A stretch of 64,000 bases of DNA from QKTW01 sp052161885 (GCA_052161885.1 CP197396.1:1364001-1428000), one strand, 5' to 3'; numbered from the stretch's first letter, positions 26,132-38,100 are shown. The notes: generated by a model not told the origin, from the letters alone. Program-made: numbers and translations.

Positions 26132-27418
26132 ATGAAAAAGAACAGTAGCACCCTTACCGGTGCAATCATAACCGGGGCGCTTAACCTTCTCACGCCCTCC
26201 GGAGTCGCACAGACAGTACCGGCAGCAGCTTCCGCAGCCGAGGCTATCCGTCCTTTCCATGTAAATGTTCCCGAAGCAGCTCTTACCGACCTGCGTCAAC
26301 GAGTGCAGGCAACACGGTGGCCCGATAAAGAAACCGTAAATGACCGTTCCCAGGGCGTACAGCTGCAACAGATACAGGATCTGGTACATTATTGGGGCAC
26401 AGACTATGACTGGCGCAAAGCAGAAGCGAAGCTGAATGCGATACCGGAATATGTAACTCATATAGACGGACTCGACATCCAGTTTGCATGGATACGTTCT
26501 AAAAAAGCAAATGCACTGCCTATCATCCTCACTCACGGCTGGCCGGGCTCAGTCTTTGAACTGATTAAAGCCGTTGGCCCGCTTACCGATCCCGAAGCTT
26601 ATGGAGGCCGTGCAGAAGATGCCTTTGATGTAGTCATACCTTCGATGCCCGGTTATGGTTTTTCAGAAAAGCCCAAAGGCACAGGCTGGGGTCCCGACCG
26701 CATTGCACGTGCATGGGATGTGCTGATGAAAAGGCTGGGATATACCCGCTATGTTTCACAGGGCGGCGATTGGGGTTCTGTAGTTGCCGATGCAATGGCA
26801 CGCCAGAAACCCGCAGGATTACTCGGTATTCACGTCAACATGCCCGCAACAGTTCCTGCAGACATAGCTAAATTACTTAACAGCGGAGCTCCTGCCCCGG
26901 CGGGGCTGTCCGACAAAGAAAAAGCCGCGTATAATTCGCTGACATACCTGTATACCAAAGGAGCCGGTTATGCCGGTATCATGGTAACACGTCCGCAGAC
27001 ACTGGGCTACAGCCTGTCGGATTCACCTGCCGGGCTTGCAGCCTTCTTCCTCGATAAATTCAATGACTGGACATACAGCGGCGGCGACGCCGGTAAAGTG
27101 CTCACAAAAGACGAAATGCTGGACGACATCACGCTTTACTGGCTTACAAACACAGGTGCTTCAGCGGCACGGCTCTATTGGGAAAATAACAATAATAATT
27201 TCAATGCAGTGGAACAAAAAACAGCAGAAATATCCATCCCTGTTGCTGTTACCGTTTTCCCTGGTGAAATCTATCAGGCGCCACGCAGCTGGACAGAGCG
27301 CAGCTATCATAAGCTCATTTATTTCCATGAAGTGAATAATGGCGGCCATTTTGCTCAATGGGAGCAACCGCAGCTCTTTGCAGAAGAAATGCGCGCCGCT
27401 TTTAAATCATTACGCTAG
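26132..27418 (+). CDS. Exported epoxide hydrolase family protein
   Basis: A 428-residue alpha/beta hydrolase with an N-terminal signal or twin stretch (MKKNSSTLTGAIITGALNLL...AQTV). The EHN domain (AIRPFHVNVPEAALTDLRQR...) leads into the hydrolase: oxyanion motif HGWPGS, nucleophile Asp in SQGGDWGS, and catalytic His in NNGGHFAQWE near the C-terminus. It resembles microsomal-type epoxide hydrolases that open epoxides to diols. Export is unusual but common among Bacteroidota and proteobacterial EHN proteins. Monocistronic, after a 224-bp gap in which I see nothing firm. Confidence 0.86.
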   Translation: MKKNSSTLTGAIITGALNLLTPSGVAQTVPAAASAAEAIRPFHVNVPEAALTDLRQRVQATRWPDKETVNDRSQGVQLQQIQDLVHYWGTDYDWRKAEAKLNAIPEYVTHIDGLDIQFAWIRSKKANALPIILTHGWPGSVFELIKAVGPLTDPEAYGGRAEDAFDVVIPSMPGYGFSEKPKGTGWGPDRIARAWDVLMKRLGYTRYVSQGGDWGSVVADAMARQKPAGLLGIHVNMPATVPADIAKLLNSGAPAPAGLSDKEKAAYNSLTYLYTKGAGYAGIMVTRPQTLGYSLSDSPAGLAAFFLDKFNDWTYSGGDAGKVLTKDEMLDDITLYWLTNTGASAARLYWENNNNNFNAVEQKTAEISIPVAVTVFPGEIYQAPRSWTERSYHKLIYFHEVNNGGHFAQWEQPQLFAEEMRAAFKSLR

Positions 27419-27483
27419 CAAACGCTCTATAGAAACCACATCCCTTGATTAAAACTTACAGATGAAAAAAATGAATGATAATG

Positions 27484-27525
27484 CCATCACAAAAAAGCCA
27501 CCGGGAGGTGGCTTTTTTGTGATGG
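27484..27525. terminator. Long perfect bidirectional terminator
   Basis: A 19-bp uninterrupted stem (27484-27502 with 27507-27525) has a GGGA loop. Six A on the left arm and six T on the right make it work in both directions, for the epoxide hydrolase (stop 27418) and the convergent giant protein gene (stop 27609). Confidence 0.9.
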
Positions 27526-27608
27526 TTCCATTATGTACAATATCGAATAAATATTGTGGCATCCGGGTATAAATATCAAAAAAGATACTTCCCTGCACTG
27601 GTTATAAT

Positions 27609-30600
27609 TTACTGCACGACCAGTTTCAAATGAGCCTGAACTGTATTTCCTTTAACGTCGAGATAATATATTCCCCTGGGCAATACGTCAAGCGATAATG
27701 TGTAGCGTACCGAACCAGCCGGTATTCCGTACGTTGTCACGACCCGCCCAAAGGCATCGATCAGTTTCATGTTCAGGCTCTCTTCCGTTGGCTTGCTAAA
27801 CACTACTGTAGCTGCATCATGAGCCGGGTTGGGCATAACCGTTACTATACTTGCATTACCATCAAAAGTCAGTTGCCGTACAGAACTGAGCTTATAGTTG
27901 CCATCTTTGTCTGCCATCCGCAGGCGGTAATAATTTACTCCCTGAAACGGATCGTAATCAGTAAGACTGTAGTTAAGCACGGTTGCACTTTTAACAGCTG
28001 CTGCTACCCTGCCAATTTCGCTCCATGTGCGCGCATCGGTACTATGTTCAACGGCAAAATAATCGCTTTGCTCTTCATGGGCTGTCTGCCATTGCAACAG
28101 TGCACTTGAAGTTGTTTTCTTCGTTGCAGTAAAAGACAATAACGCTACATTAAGAGGAATTGGCGCTGCAATAAAATCTTCCCATTCGCCATTAGTGATC
28201 GGCAGACTGTAATCATTTGCTGTAAAAGCCGTCCCTGTTTTCACACCCAGGCGAACAATATAATTCAGCTTTATGCTGGCCGGCGATGTAACCGATACCG
28301 GTACTATTACAGGAGAAGCTGTATTGACACTGTCATGGAAGAAATCATCAAAAACGCCATCCGTGTTCCAATCTACCCACATACCCCATTGTACATTGTT
28401 TACAGGTCCCTGGCTATTGACGGTAACATCCCAGGTTGCTGTTGTGTTACCTGATGTAATACCGCCGTTCATATTCAGTCCGTCTTCGTCGCTCATGCCA
28501 TTATTATCATCACCATCGGCCAGGTTAGTCAATATAGCATCACAGCCCGGATAGTCGACAATAGCACCCAGCCATACGCTACCTGCAGCATCGGGCTTGC
28601 CATCATTGTTCAGATCGGGATTAACAGTAGCTCTTGCTGTTGGATACATCAGCGGTGCATCGCTGAAGTCAGTGCCATAAATTGTAATAGCATAGTCCTC
28701 TACTTCCCCGTCAGTACGGGCACCTTTGGATGAAGGATTGACATTCCATCCCCCGCTGGTATCGGTAGTGAGGCGCACACGCAGATAAGAAGGGCCGCTC
28801 GTCACTACGCAACCCGCATTAAAGCCACTGAACTGCAATACAGGATTGCTGGCAGTAGCGCTGCTGGCAAGTTTAAGTACAGAAGATTGCTCCCCCGGAT
28901 CGCTGAAATCACCATCACGGTTAAAATCTATCCATGCCACGAGATAAGCAGGTTTACCTGTGTTATTAAGCACACTGTTCACCAGCACGCCCACTGTTTT
29001 GCTGGCCGTACTGACACCCGGTAAAAAGCTGATGCCTTCTTCATCATTGGTCACCTGGTTGAGATCGTCCCCGTTTGCCATCACAGAGCTTACCTGCACA
29101 CCTTCCGCATCAATGGAGGAACCTATCATTATTGTATTCAGTATCCCATGGCTGGCCGCAATACCGGCATCATACATTGCAGGGGCGTCACCATAGTCAT
29201 TGCCGGTGCAGGAGGCAGGCACAGTAACATTAAAGACAGCCGTATCGGCACAGTTGGTCGTATTGTTGATAACCGTTGCAATGTATGTGCTGCTGGCAAG
29301 AGGAGTGACCTGCGGGTTCTGCACAAAAGGATTGCTGAGGCCCGTTGCCGGCGACCAACTGATGGTATTCCCGGTAGCAGGAGAAACATTAAGTCTTAAT
29401 GTATCAGAAGTATTCGGGCAGATGGTCATATTGCTGCCGGTTGCGCTTACATTGTTGGGCGATACAGAGACGATCACTTCTTTATAATCACTGCAGCCAC
29501 TGTTAATATCGGTTTGTGTGAGTCTGTATGTAGTAGTGGCTACCGGTGTAATAATTGTACTGCTGCTGTTTGGAGAAACTACTCCGGCAGTCGGGCTCCA
29601 TTGATAATTTGTATTCTGGGCCACCGGTGCTGCGCTAAGACTTGCACTGCCACCCGTACAAATGCTGGTATTGCCATTGATGGTAAATGCCGGCAGGCTT
29701 TTCACCGTTATCTGCACATCATCTGTAATGGTACAGCCGCTGCCCGATGCAGTAAGCCGGTATACGGTAGTGACAGTAGGCGTAGCTACCGGCTGGGCAC
29801 AATTGGTACAGGATAAAGTACCAACCGGAGACCCGGAAACACTGCTCCAGGCATAGGTTATTCCGCCTTGTGAGGGGCTGCCCAACTGTACGCTGCTACC
29901 AGGACAAATAGTGGCATCCGGCTTGGCTGTAGCAGTAACTGTGGGAGTTATGGCCACGGTATCGCTGATAACACAACCGTTGGTCAGGGTCAGAGTAGCA
30001 GTGTAAATAGTAAACGCCTGAGGATTGGCTAATGGACTGGCACAGTTGGTGCAACTAAGTGCAGTAGTGGGGCTCCAGTCGTAACTGGCTACACCCGCAA
30101 TGCTTGTGCTGTTGCCGCCGCCACCGCCTACACCTATGTTTGTGGGTGTGGAAGGACAGACAGTTCTGCCATTGAACACAACAGAAGGCACTGGCTTAAC
30201 GGAAACCGTCACCTGGTCGGTAACCGGTGTAGAACAACCGGGGTAACTTACGGTGAGCGTGTAAGTCTGGTTGGCGATACCTGCGGTTACAACCGGGTTA
30301 GCACAGGTAGTGCAGCTTAAACCGGTAGTCGGAGACCACAGATATGTAGCATTAGGTTCTGCAGCCCTTCCAAGTTGTGATGCAGTACCCGGACAAATGG
30401 GGCCAATATTGCTTCCTGCATATTCTCCCGTAGTCACTGAATTGCTTAGGGTCACGGTATCAGTTTTCGTACAGCCGCTTGCCGTATCCGTTACTGTTAC
30501 TGTGAAAGTTTGTGTGGCACCCGCAAAAAGCACTTGCGGATTGGCACTGGTATTGCTGGTGCCATTGGTCCACGCTGCGCCTGCAGGCTGCCAGTTATAG

Positions 30601-33600
30601 GTATAATTGCCACCAGGCGTAGTACCCAGGGTAACAGTAGCGCCATTACATATGGTGCGGTTGTTGCCCGCATCAAAATCTATGTTACCTACTGTTATAT
30701 TTACTTCGTCGGAAACGCTGCAACCGGTAACATTATCCGTTTTGACAACATTATACGTTGCCGAGCTGCTGAGCGTAGCCAATGGGTTACTGAGACCTGA
30801 ATTGGTAAGCCCTTGTGTCGGCGACCAGTCGTAGCTATACCCGCCGCCGGCCAGCTCACCAATACCAGTTGGAGTGTTGGGGCAGATATGTTTATCCGGA
30901 GTATTGATCGTAGGCTGTACCCATGCCGGATCATTGATGGGCAATGAATCAACCGGGCATACGGTGCCGGTAATTTTGTTGATGATCACCGCGTCAATAA
31001 TTGCGGGTGTGGTGGCGCTGATGGTTACAACAGGCGCAGTAGCATTATCAACAAGATTGACAGGTGTCCAGGCGAAGTTCCATTCTGCAGGGTTAATGTT
31101 TTTGATGTACAGCTGAAATTCCTGACTACCGAAAACTTTAGGACATCCCTTATCCCCTACCACTTTGATCTGCGTAGGCGGGCAAAGATTACCGCATGGT
31201 GCAAGCGTAACAGCTGTTGAAGGACAGCTTACGCCATTAAGAGTTGTTATCCTCTGGAATTGTGTGAAAACGGCACCCGGGTTGTACAGGTATGCAGCAG
31301 CTCCGCCGTACATCGTGCTCTGTACCACACCAGGACCGGAGATCACCTGCCAGGCATAGGTAGCATTGCCGCAATTAACTTCATTCAGCTGCTCAGAAAA
31401 CACATAGCAGGTTGTTGTATCACTTTCATAATCTACCTGCGGGTTGATCACACTTACATTTACCTGGTCGGTAAAAGAGCAGCCGCTTTTTACTGCTGTA
31501 ACAGTATAAGTCAGCGGGCAACTCACCATAGAGATGCCGGCATTGAATGTAGGGTTGCCGATATTGGGATTACTCAGGTAGTTAGCCGGTGCCCAGGAAT
31601 ATGTGGCTGAAGGATCTGGTGTACCATTGCCCAGAACTGTCGAAGAGCTTTTACAGATCGTTTTGTCTGTACCTGCTATAGCCGGGCCATTAGTCGGTGC
31701 CGCCACAAATGAAATAATAGTTGTGTCTGTTGTAGTGCATGTGCTACCATCCTTACGGGTAACAGTTACGGTGAGTGCATATTTTGTAAGAGCAGCCGGT
31801 GTGGCTATTGGCTGTGCACAACTGGTGCAGCTAAGACTGCCTGCCGTGCCGGATACAATAGCCCAGCTATAGGTAACAGATCCGCCTGCGATACCGGCGG
31901 TACCTATCTGCACACCTCCACTGCCCTGGCACAGCGCCTGGTCCGGACCTGCATTGGCTACTACCGGAGTCACAGTTACCTGGTCTATATCTGTACAGCC
32001 GTTATTGTCCGTCACTTTGAGTGTATACGTTGTGGCTGCTGTAATGTTTGTAGGCGTATAGTTTGCTGTTGTAGCTACCGGGGTCGTCAGGTTAGAGCCT
32101 GCATACCAGTTGTAAGAACTGATAGTTGCACCACCCGATGCAGTAGCAGAACCATTTAAGGTAATTGTATTCGGGCTGCTGCAAAGAAACCACTGCGGGC
32201 CATTGGCATTGGCAATAGGCGCTACGGCGGCGGTAACATTTACCGTTGCTATCGGTGAAATGCTCACCAGCTTTTTATCGCAGAAACCATCATTGACCAA
32301 TACCTTCCTCCGGTAATATTTAATTGTATTACCCGAAAGCGGCGTTATGTCTTTAAATACCTCGCCGGGCAGATCGGTCCAGGGGCCGTTTGTGGAATCA
32401 CTTGTGACCTGCCATTGGTAGAATATGGGAGAAGTAAAAGTAGCTGGGTTATAAATGCTCACCAGGTTGCCGGTGATCACTGCAGGTATACCCAATGAGC
32501 AGGAAGTCTGTGAAAGTGGGCTTAATGTCTGCGCTGTCACCTGTACATCCTGAGGAGCGTTTCCACTTGTAAATTTGGCAATAAAAGCATCTTCCTGCCC
32601 GTCCAAAGTCACATCTGCTGCACCCCCTGTCGCAAGGCCTGCCGAAAAGGTATAGCCTGCCATATAAAAAACGCCATTGCTGGTGTAAGCTATTGGTTTG
32701 CCTTGTCCATAAGTCCCATTGCACTGGTCTATATTAGCGCCGCCAAAATAGCTGCCCCAGAAACGGGTGCTGCCACTCGAGTCCAGTTTGCCGATAAAGC
32801 AATCGTAAGAACCGCCGCCGTATACCGGCTGATAGCTGCAGTTAGTGGCAATGCCACTGGTACTGGCTGTATAGCCTGAAATATAAATATTGTTATTTTC
32901 GTCTACCTGGGTCATGTTGACAACGTCAAAACCAGTTCCGCCGTAATAAGTAGCCCACTTAAAGGCACCTGCTGCAGACATTTTCATAATAAGTCCATCC
33001 GAGCTTCCTGCAAGGGCAGATTGATATTTGCCTGCAGTACCAAACCCCGGGCTGGCAAAAACACCTCCGACTATCAGGTCACCATTTTTGTCTAACCGGA
33101 CATCATAAGCACCATCGGCGCCTGCGCCACCATAATAGGTGCACCAACTGAGCGTGCTGCCCGTGCTGTTGACTTTGCCGATAAAACCATCATATGATCC
33201 CCCGTTGGCTGGCTGAAAAGAGCCCGCAGTAGTAATGCCACTGGTGCTGCTGCTGTTTCCTGAAAAATAAATATTACCTGCCGCATCAGAAGTAAGGCCG
33301 AACACATAGTCATCTCCGGGGCCGCCTACATAAGTGCCCCAGATGCCCGCACCGGTTGTTGCATTCATCGTAAGAATATATCCGTCTTCGCCACCTGCAG
33401 CGAATGTCTGGTCATATCCTGTACCAAATGCGATGGCGGCACCTCCGCCAACAGTATTTCCGCTGAGCACAAGATTTCCGCTTGGAAGTATTTCCATAGC
33501 AAGGGGAAAGTCATTGTTTGAACTGCCTCCCATATAATTACCCCATTGGAAAGCGCCCGCCGGTGATAGTTTGGTAACATAGATATCCCAGCCGCCGATA

Positions 33601-34823
33601 TAGCTATTATGGCCGCTGCCACCGGCAATAGACAGATTGGTACTCACCGTACCTTCGGCCATGTAAATGTTATTACTGCCATCAATGGCCAGGGCACCCG
33701 CCATTTCTTCAACGTTACCGCCCACATAGCAGGCCCAGGTCTTTACACCTGCAGCTGTGTATTTTGCTATATAAGAGTTCCGGTAGGTAGCCGTTGAGAT
33801 CGTCGTATTGGGCACACCGCCGCTGGCAATACCGTTAGCTGCACTGGTCGTTCCTAACACTACAACATTGCCCAGGTTATCTACCCTGATGGCAGATGGC
33901 CTGTCATAATCATAAACCCCTGTCTGCTCCACCCCACCGAGATAAGTGGCCCACACTAATGAGGGTGTAGGATCGATGATCAGCGTTTTTGTTTTATCAT
34001 AAGCAGGCACATTAAATGCATACATGCCCTCAGCATTGCCAGCGGTTTTGTACTGAACGTTCAGCGCCTGGCCGGTTTGCATAACAAAACTGGCCGGGAT
34101 CTTTTCTTTCAGAGTCCCGAATGCCAGCTTCATCTCTATCTCCCCGTTAGCCAGGGTTATTTTATCTGCACCGTTGTACTGCATTTTTATCGCCGAAGCG
34201 TCTGCACCGGGATGCACGATAAAATTGTACTCAACCGGTTTATCCGTTCCTTTCTTTGCCAGGAACTCCAGATCGATACCCGGGTATATATTTTTATAGG
34301 TAACTTTTTTAAAGCTATGTATCTCCGAAAAGATATCCGGCCCGCTGATCTTATTTGTATAACCGGGCAATGGTAGTTCTGTAACTATTTCTGCTTGCGG
34401 ATTGGCGTCTTTCAATTCAATATCCACACGATGAAATTTTAGCGTGTTTTTTCGCCGGGCCAGTGATTCAGCTATACCCACTTCTGGCAATGCAGGCATA
34501 GCTGGCTTTATTTCTTCATCATCGCCGGAAGCTTCCATTATCCAGGTATCGTAGCTAAATCCATTTGCGCGTAGCTGTACGTTCAGCCCGTTCATATTGA
34601 GCAGATATTTTACAGCATTATTAGGCTGTCCGTTCTGGTCCCTGATCTGCCCTTTATTTTCTGTGAAGCCTGTAGCTTCATTCTTCAGCCAATCATCTGC
34701 CTGCTTCGTTAAAGCAAATGTTGTCACTGGCAGCCCCTTTGCCGACTGATTCTGCCCGTACGATTCTTCAATCCTGTAAAGAGAAAGTAAGAACAGAAAC
34801 GTAAAAACAAATAGTTTCCTCAT
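27609..34823 (-). CDS. Giant secreted SBBP/GEVED protein with T9SS tail
   Basis: A 2404-residue secreted protein. The start at 34823 opens a signal peptide (MRKLFVFTFLFLLSLYRIEE...GQ); the frame extends 30 codons further without one. Order: a DUF7948-like N-terminal domain (~35-310: GFTENKGQIRDQNG, NIYPGIDLEFL); about eight SBBP beta-propeller repeats (~315-780) with W-x-x-Y-x-G-G blades; Ig/PKD-like repeats with CxxC pairs (LSCTSCAQP, LSCTNCA) to ~1800; two GEVED domains (~1830-2150, each with DYGDAP or DFSDAP and WIDFNRDGDF-type ends); a fibronectin-like stretch (VEHSTDARTW); and the T9SS tail (VMPNPAHDA). Presumably a surface protein; no enzyme domain is visible. Confidence 0.85.
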   Translation of the reverse strand: MRKLFVFTFLFLLSLYRIEESYGQNQSAKGLPVTTFALTKQADDWLKNEATGFTENKGQIRDQNGQPNNAVKYLLNMNGLNVQLRANGFSYDTWIMEASGDDEEIKPAMPALPEVGIAESLARRKNTLKFHRVDIELKDANPQAEIVTELPLPGYTNKISGPDIFSEIHSFKKVTYKNIYPGIDLEFLAKKGTDKPVEYNFIVHPGADASAIKMQYNGADKITLANGEIEMKLAFGTLKEKIPASFVMQTGQALNVQYKTAGNAEGMYAFNVPAYDKTKTLIIDPTPSLVWATYLGGVEQTGVYDYDRPSAIRVDNLGNVVVLGTTSAANGIASGGVPNTTISTATYRNSYIAKYTAAGVKTWACYVGGNVEEMAGALAIDGSNNIYMAEGTVSTNLSIAGGSGHNSYIGGWDIYVTKLSPAGAFQWGNYMGGSSNNDFPLAMEILPSGNLVLSGNTVGGGAAIAFGTGYDQTFAAGGEDGYILTMNATTGAGIWGTYVGGPGDDYVFGLTSDAAGNIYFSGNSSSTSGITTAGSFQPANGGSYDGFIGKVNSTGSTLSWCTYYGGAGADGAYDVRLDKNGDLIVGGVFASPGFGTAGKYQSALAGSSDGLIMKMSAAGAFKWATYYGGTGFDVVNMTQVDENNNIYISGYTASTSGIATNCSYQPVYGGGSYDCFIGKLDSSGSTRFWGSYFGGANIDQCNGTYGQGKPIAYTSNGVFYMAGYTFSAGLATGGAADVTLDGQEDAFIAKFTSGNAPQDVQVTAQTLSPLSQTSCSLGIPAVITGNLVSIYNPATFTSPIFYQWQVTSDSTNGPWTDLPGEVFKDITPLSGNTIKYYRRKVLVNDGFCDKKLVSISPIATVNVTAAVAPIANANGPQWFLCSSPNTITLNGSATASGGATISSYNWYAGSNLTTPVATTANYTPTNITAATTYTLKVTDNNGCTDIDQVTVTPVVANAGPDQALCQGSGGVQIGTAGIAGGSVTYSWAIVSGTAGSLSCTSCAQPIATPAALTKYALTVTVTRKDGSTCTTTDTTIISFVAAPTNGPAIAGTDKTICKSSSTVLGNGTPDPSATYSWAPANYLSNPNIGNPTFNAGISMVSCPLTYTVTAVKSGCSFTDQVNVSVINPQVDYESDTTTCYVFSEQLNEVNCGNATYAWQVISGPGVVQSTMYGGAAAYLYNPGAVFTQFQRITTLNGVSCPSTAVTLAPCGNLCPPTQIKVVGDKGCPKVFGSQEFQLYIKNINPAEWNFAWTPVNLVDNATAPVVTISATTPAIIDAVIINKITGTVCPVDSLPINDPAWVQPTINTPDKHICPNTPTGIGELAGGGYSYDWSPTQGLTNSGLSNPLATLSSSATYNVVKTDNVTGCSVSDEVNITVGNIDFDAGNNRTICNGATVTLGTTPGGNYTYNWQPAGAAWTNGTSNTSANPQVLFAGATQTFTVTVTDTASGCTKTDTVTLSNSVTTGEYAGSNIGPICPGTASQLGRAAEPNATYLWSPTTGLSCTTCANPVVTAGIANQTYTLTVSYPGCSTPVTDQVTVSVKPVPSVVFNGRTVCPSTPTNIGVGGGGGNSTSIAGVASYDWSPTTALSCTNCASPLANPQAFTIYTATLTLTNGCVISDTVAITPTVTATAKPDATICPGSSVQLGSPSQGGITYAWSSVSGSPVGTLSCTNCAQPVATPTVTTVYRLTASGSGCTITDDVQITVKSLPAFTINGNTSICTGGSASLSAAPVAQNTNYQWSPTAGVVSPNSSSTIITPVATTTYRLTQTDINSGCSDYKEVIVSVSPNNVSATGSNMTICPNTSDTLRLNVSPATGNTISWSPATGLSNPFVQNPQVTPLASSTYIATVINNTTNCADTAVFNVTVPASCTGNDYGDAPAMYDAGIAASHGILNTIMIGSSIDAEGVQVSSVMANGDDLNQVTNDEEGISFLPGVSTASKTVGVLVNSVLNNTGKPAYLVAWIDFNRDGDFSDPGEQSSVLKLASSATASNPVLQFSGFNAGCVVTSGPSYLRVRLTTDTSGGWNVNPSSKGARTDGEVEDYAITIYGTDFSDAPLMYPTARATVNPDLNNDGKPDAAGSVWLGAIVDYPGCDAILTNLADGDDNNGMSDEDGLNMNGGITSGNTTATWDVTVNSQGPVNNVQWGMWVDWNTDGVFDDFFHDSVNTASPVIVPVSVTSPASIKLNYIVRLGVKTGTAFTANDYSLPITNGEWEDFIAAPIPLNVALLSFTATKKTTSSALLQWQTAHEEQSDYFAVEHSTDARTWSEIGRVAAAVKSATVLNYSLTDYDPFQGVNYYRLRMADKDGNYKLSSVRQLTFDGNASIVTVMPNPAHDAATVVFSKPTEESLNMKLIDAFGRVVTTYGIPAGSVRYTLSLDVLPRGIYYLDVKGNTVQAHLKLVVQ

Positions 34824-35125
34824 AGCTATTATCGGTTTAATAATACACTGCATAAGATGAACAATAAATGAAGAGGTATCAGATATAGGCTGCCGGGGTA
34901 TCCCTTTTCCCATGGCAAACCATAAATTGCTTCCGGGCAGAAAAATACATTTATGTTCCCGATCTCATTTGTAGTAATATCGCTACACGCAATTAATATT
35001 GCGACTGACTGACACTAATCATTAATATCCCATCTGTTTATAAACGCATCTTAAATACTTATAGATTAGGCCACCCTATATACGTGTTTGTTGTTTCATT
35101 ATTATTAAACAACAGGTTGGAAATG
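34824..35125. other. Divergent intergenic region with inverted repeat
   Basis: About 300 bp between the giant gene and the sensor kinase. It contains an 8-bp inverted repeat, TGTTGTTT (35089-35096) and AAACAACA (35107-35114), just ahead of the kinase -7 element. A near-match -7 for the leftward gene (TATGGTTTG, 34924-34916) was noted. Nothing else is supported. Confidence 0.45.
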
Positions 35126-35133
35126 TAGATTTG
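35126..35133 (+). promoter_or_regulatory. -7 element of the propeller histidine kinase
   Basis: TAGATTTG is a perfect TAnnTTTG and implies transcription from about 35140. That excludes the ATG at 35135 and supports the start at 35177. Confidence 0.55.
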
Positions 35134-35176
35134 TATGTCTCTCGTTGTAAAGATTTCAAGTCGTCCCGGTTTTTTC

Positions 35177-38100
35177 ATGAAACATTTTTTGCTCTGCCTG
35201 TTCACGCTGCTGACAACAGATATGTTATTTGCGCAAACTGATCTGTCAGACTTTTACCTCCGTCATTTTACAAGTGAGAATGGACTATCTCAAAATACAG
35301 TTAAGTCTATAGCCCCGGATGATTATGGATTTGTCTGGCTGGCGACAGAATCAGGGCTGCTGCGTTTTGACGGGAATAATTTCAAACAATTCGATAAAAA
35401 AAATACGGGCATACTCAGCAGCAGGATGTTCGACATACAGCGCGGCACGGATGCCAACACACTGGTAGCTATTTCCGGTATCGGAGAGCTGCTGTCGATT
35501 TCCGGAGGAAAAGCACAAAAAACCACAGGAGGCAGCTCCAATGTTCTTTTACCGGGATCAGCAGAAAAAATGAAGCCCCGGTTTTTTAAATGGATGCAGG
35601 GGCAAGTGTGGGCCGACAGCCTGTTTTTTCACACAGACAAAACCCTGGAAGCAATGGTAACCTTTCAGCATGGCATTATCTGGTATACCAACAAAAGACC
35701 CACAGACCATACTTATATACCTTCCCTGACCACATCCAAAGAATTATTCCTTTTTGACCATGCCATATATCGCATTGCCGGCGGCCCGGCCGGGGACACA
35801 TTGCAACGCATTACTCCTGACGGAATCCGTAACGTTACGTTTAAGGGAGATTTTGCAGCATGGCAGAGCCGGCACAGATCCAGGGATTATTTTATCGAAA
35901 ATTCCCATGCTGCAGGACAGGCTTTTTTATACACAAGTCAATGCCTGTACCTGGCAGAACCACTTTCCGACGGCAGCATATCCACAAAGCTATTATTGTC
36001 CGGTTTTGACCTGAACCGGCAACTGATTGGCTGCGCCTATTATGATAGCCTGCATCAGCGCATCTTCCTGGGAAGTTATACAAACGGGCTATATATCCTG
36101 GAACGGAAAAAATTTTATACGGCCATATACCAGGGAAAAGGGGCTCTCCCAACAATCAATGTAATCTACGACCAGGTAGCACTCAATGACAGCACTGTAC
36201 TTACGGGTAACGGCACCATATTTCATACCAATCCGGCTATCCCACCTGCTTACAGAAACCTTCCGGGTTATGGCAATGATCCTCATTCCAGTCCTGTTTT
36301 CCGGTCGGGAAGCGGTAATGTATGGGTTTGCGGACGGGACAGAATTTTCCTGATGGACAGTACAGCTACCAACATAAAAAAGGAGTGGATATGCCCAGGA
36401 CCTATGACACTCGCTGAAAGTAAAGATGGGCGCATATGGATAGGCACCGAACATTCAGGCATGTTCGTTTTAGACATGCGTGATACCCAGCCGGAGCTCC
36501 GGCCTGTACTGGGGGCACATCAGCATATCATGAGTATAGAATGGGAAGACGAACAATTCTTATGGATATGTACGATACATCATTTATTGCGCATGAATAT
36601 AAATACAGGCACAATAGATACACTCAACAGCCTGACTGATAAAATGGCGCGGAGCTTATATATTCCACGACCGGGAGAAGTATGGATATGCACCTATGAA
36701 GATGGTTTATTTCTTTGGCAAAAAGGAAGACTTACTCATTTTCCTGTGACTAACTATCCTTACCTGAAAACAGTTAATGAAGTACTGGAAGATGAACAGG
36801 GTTATTTCTGGATAAGCACAAACCATGGTATATACCAGGCAAAACGCGCCGACCTGCTCAGGTATGCCAGTAACCGGGGAGAAGAACCCTATCTGTACTA
36901 TTACAGTAAGCAATCCGGGTTCGTTACAAACGAATTTAATGGTGGCAGCCCATATGTAGGTGTAAAATTGCGCAATGGTTTTTTTAGTATCTCTTCCATG
37001 AACGGTGTGGTTTTCTTCAGGCCTTCAGCAATAAAAGCAGAGTTGCCGGAAGAAAAATTTATCATCGACAAGATAGAAGTTGACGACAGAGAAATCATAT
37101 CCGGAACAGGGTCGCTTGTATTAAACAGGAACTTCAAGACATTAAAGATTACGCCGGTTTCAGCATACATGGGCAATCCTGCTAACCTGAAGTATGAGTT
37201 TCGCCTGAACAATGACAGTGAATGGAGAAATACATATGCCGGCTCAGTCATTTTATCCTCCCTTCCTGCCGGCCACAACCATATTTTTATCAGGAGGAAG
37301 GCAGGGTTCGGTCTTGAAAATTATGTAACCAGTGAGCTTCTCATCTATGTGCCGCCGGCATGGTGGCAGACCCGATGGTTTTACATCCTGGCCAGCGTCT
37401 TACTGGTTATGCTTATCTGGCTTATTATACGTCTTCGCGTCCGCCACTGGAAAATGCGCAACCAGCTCCTCGAAACAGCTATTCAGCGCCGCACACAGGA
37501 TCTGAAAGACATCATCTATGACCTGGAAGATTCTGAAAACCGGTTGGGTGAGCAATTACAATTTCAAACCAAACTGAATGAACAAATAACGCACGACATT
37601 ACCACTCCGTTAAAATACCTCAGTATTTTCACACAGCAGGTATCAGACAGGAAGGAAGGTCAAAATGATGCAGAGATGCAATATGTGCACCAAGACATAA
37701 ACCGGATATATGAAGTGGTGCAAAACCTTGGCGAGTATATGCGTACAAGGCTTTTGAAAAATATTTCCGGAACCCGCTTTAACATGCATGACCTTGTAAA
37801 GCAAAAAGCAGAGCTTTTCAAAATTGCAGCAACTGCAAGCAACAATATCATTGAAAACCGCACCGACCCTGCACTGTTTATTCATCAAAATGAATCCCTG
37901 ATCAGCATTGTATTACATAATCTTATAGACAATGCTGTCAAAAACACAGAAAACGGGAAGATCATTATTACCACAATGGCAGAAAATGGAAGAATAATAT
38001 TGAGCATATCTGATAACGGCAGGGGCATGACTCCGGCACAGCTACAGGCATACAATGATTATTTCAGAACATCCACAATGGACAGAAGCGCACTCAATAC

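Noticed and set aside
35010..35021. Single TGA-N6-TCA site upstream of the propeller kinase
   Set aside because: No partner at 22 bp and no -7 element at 36-38 bp; expected by chance about once in 4 kb.
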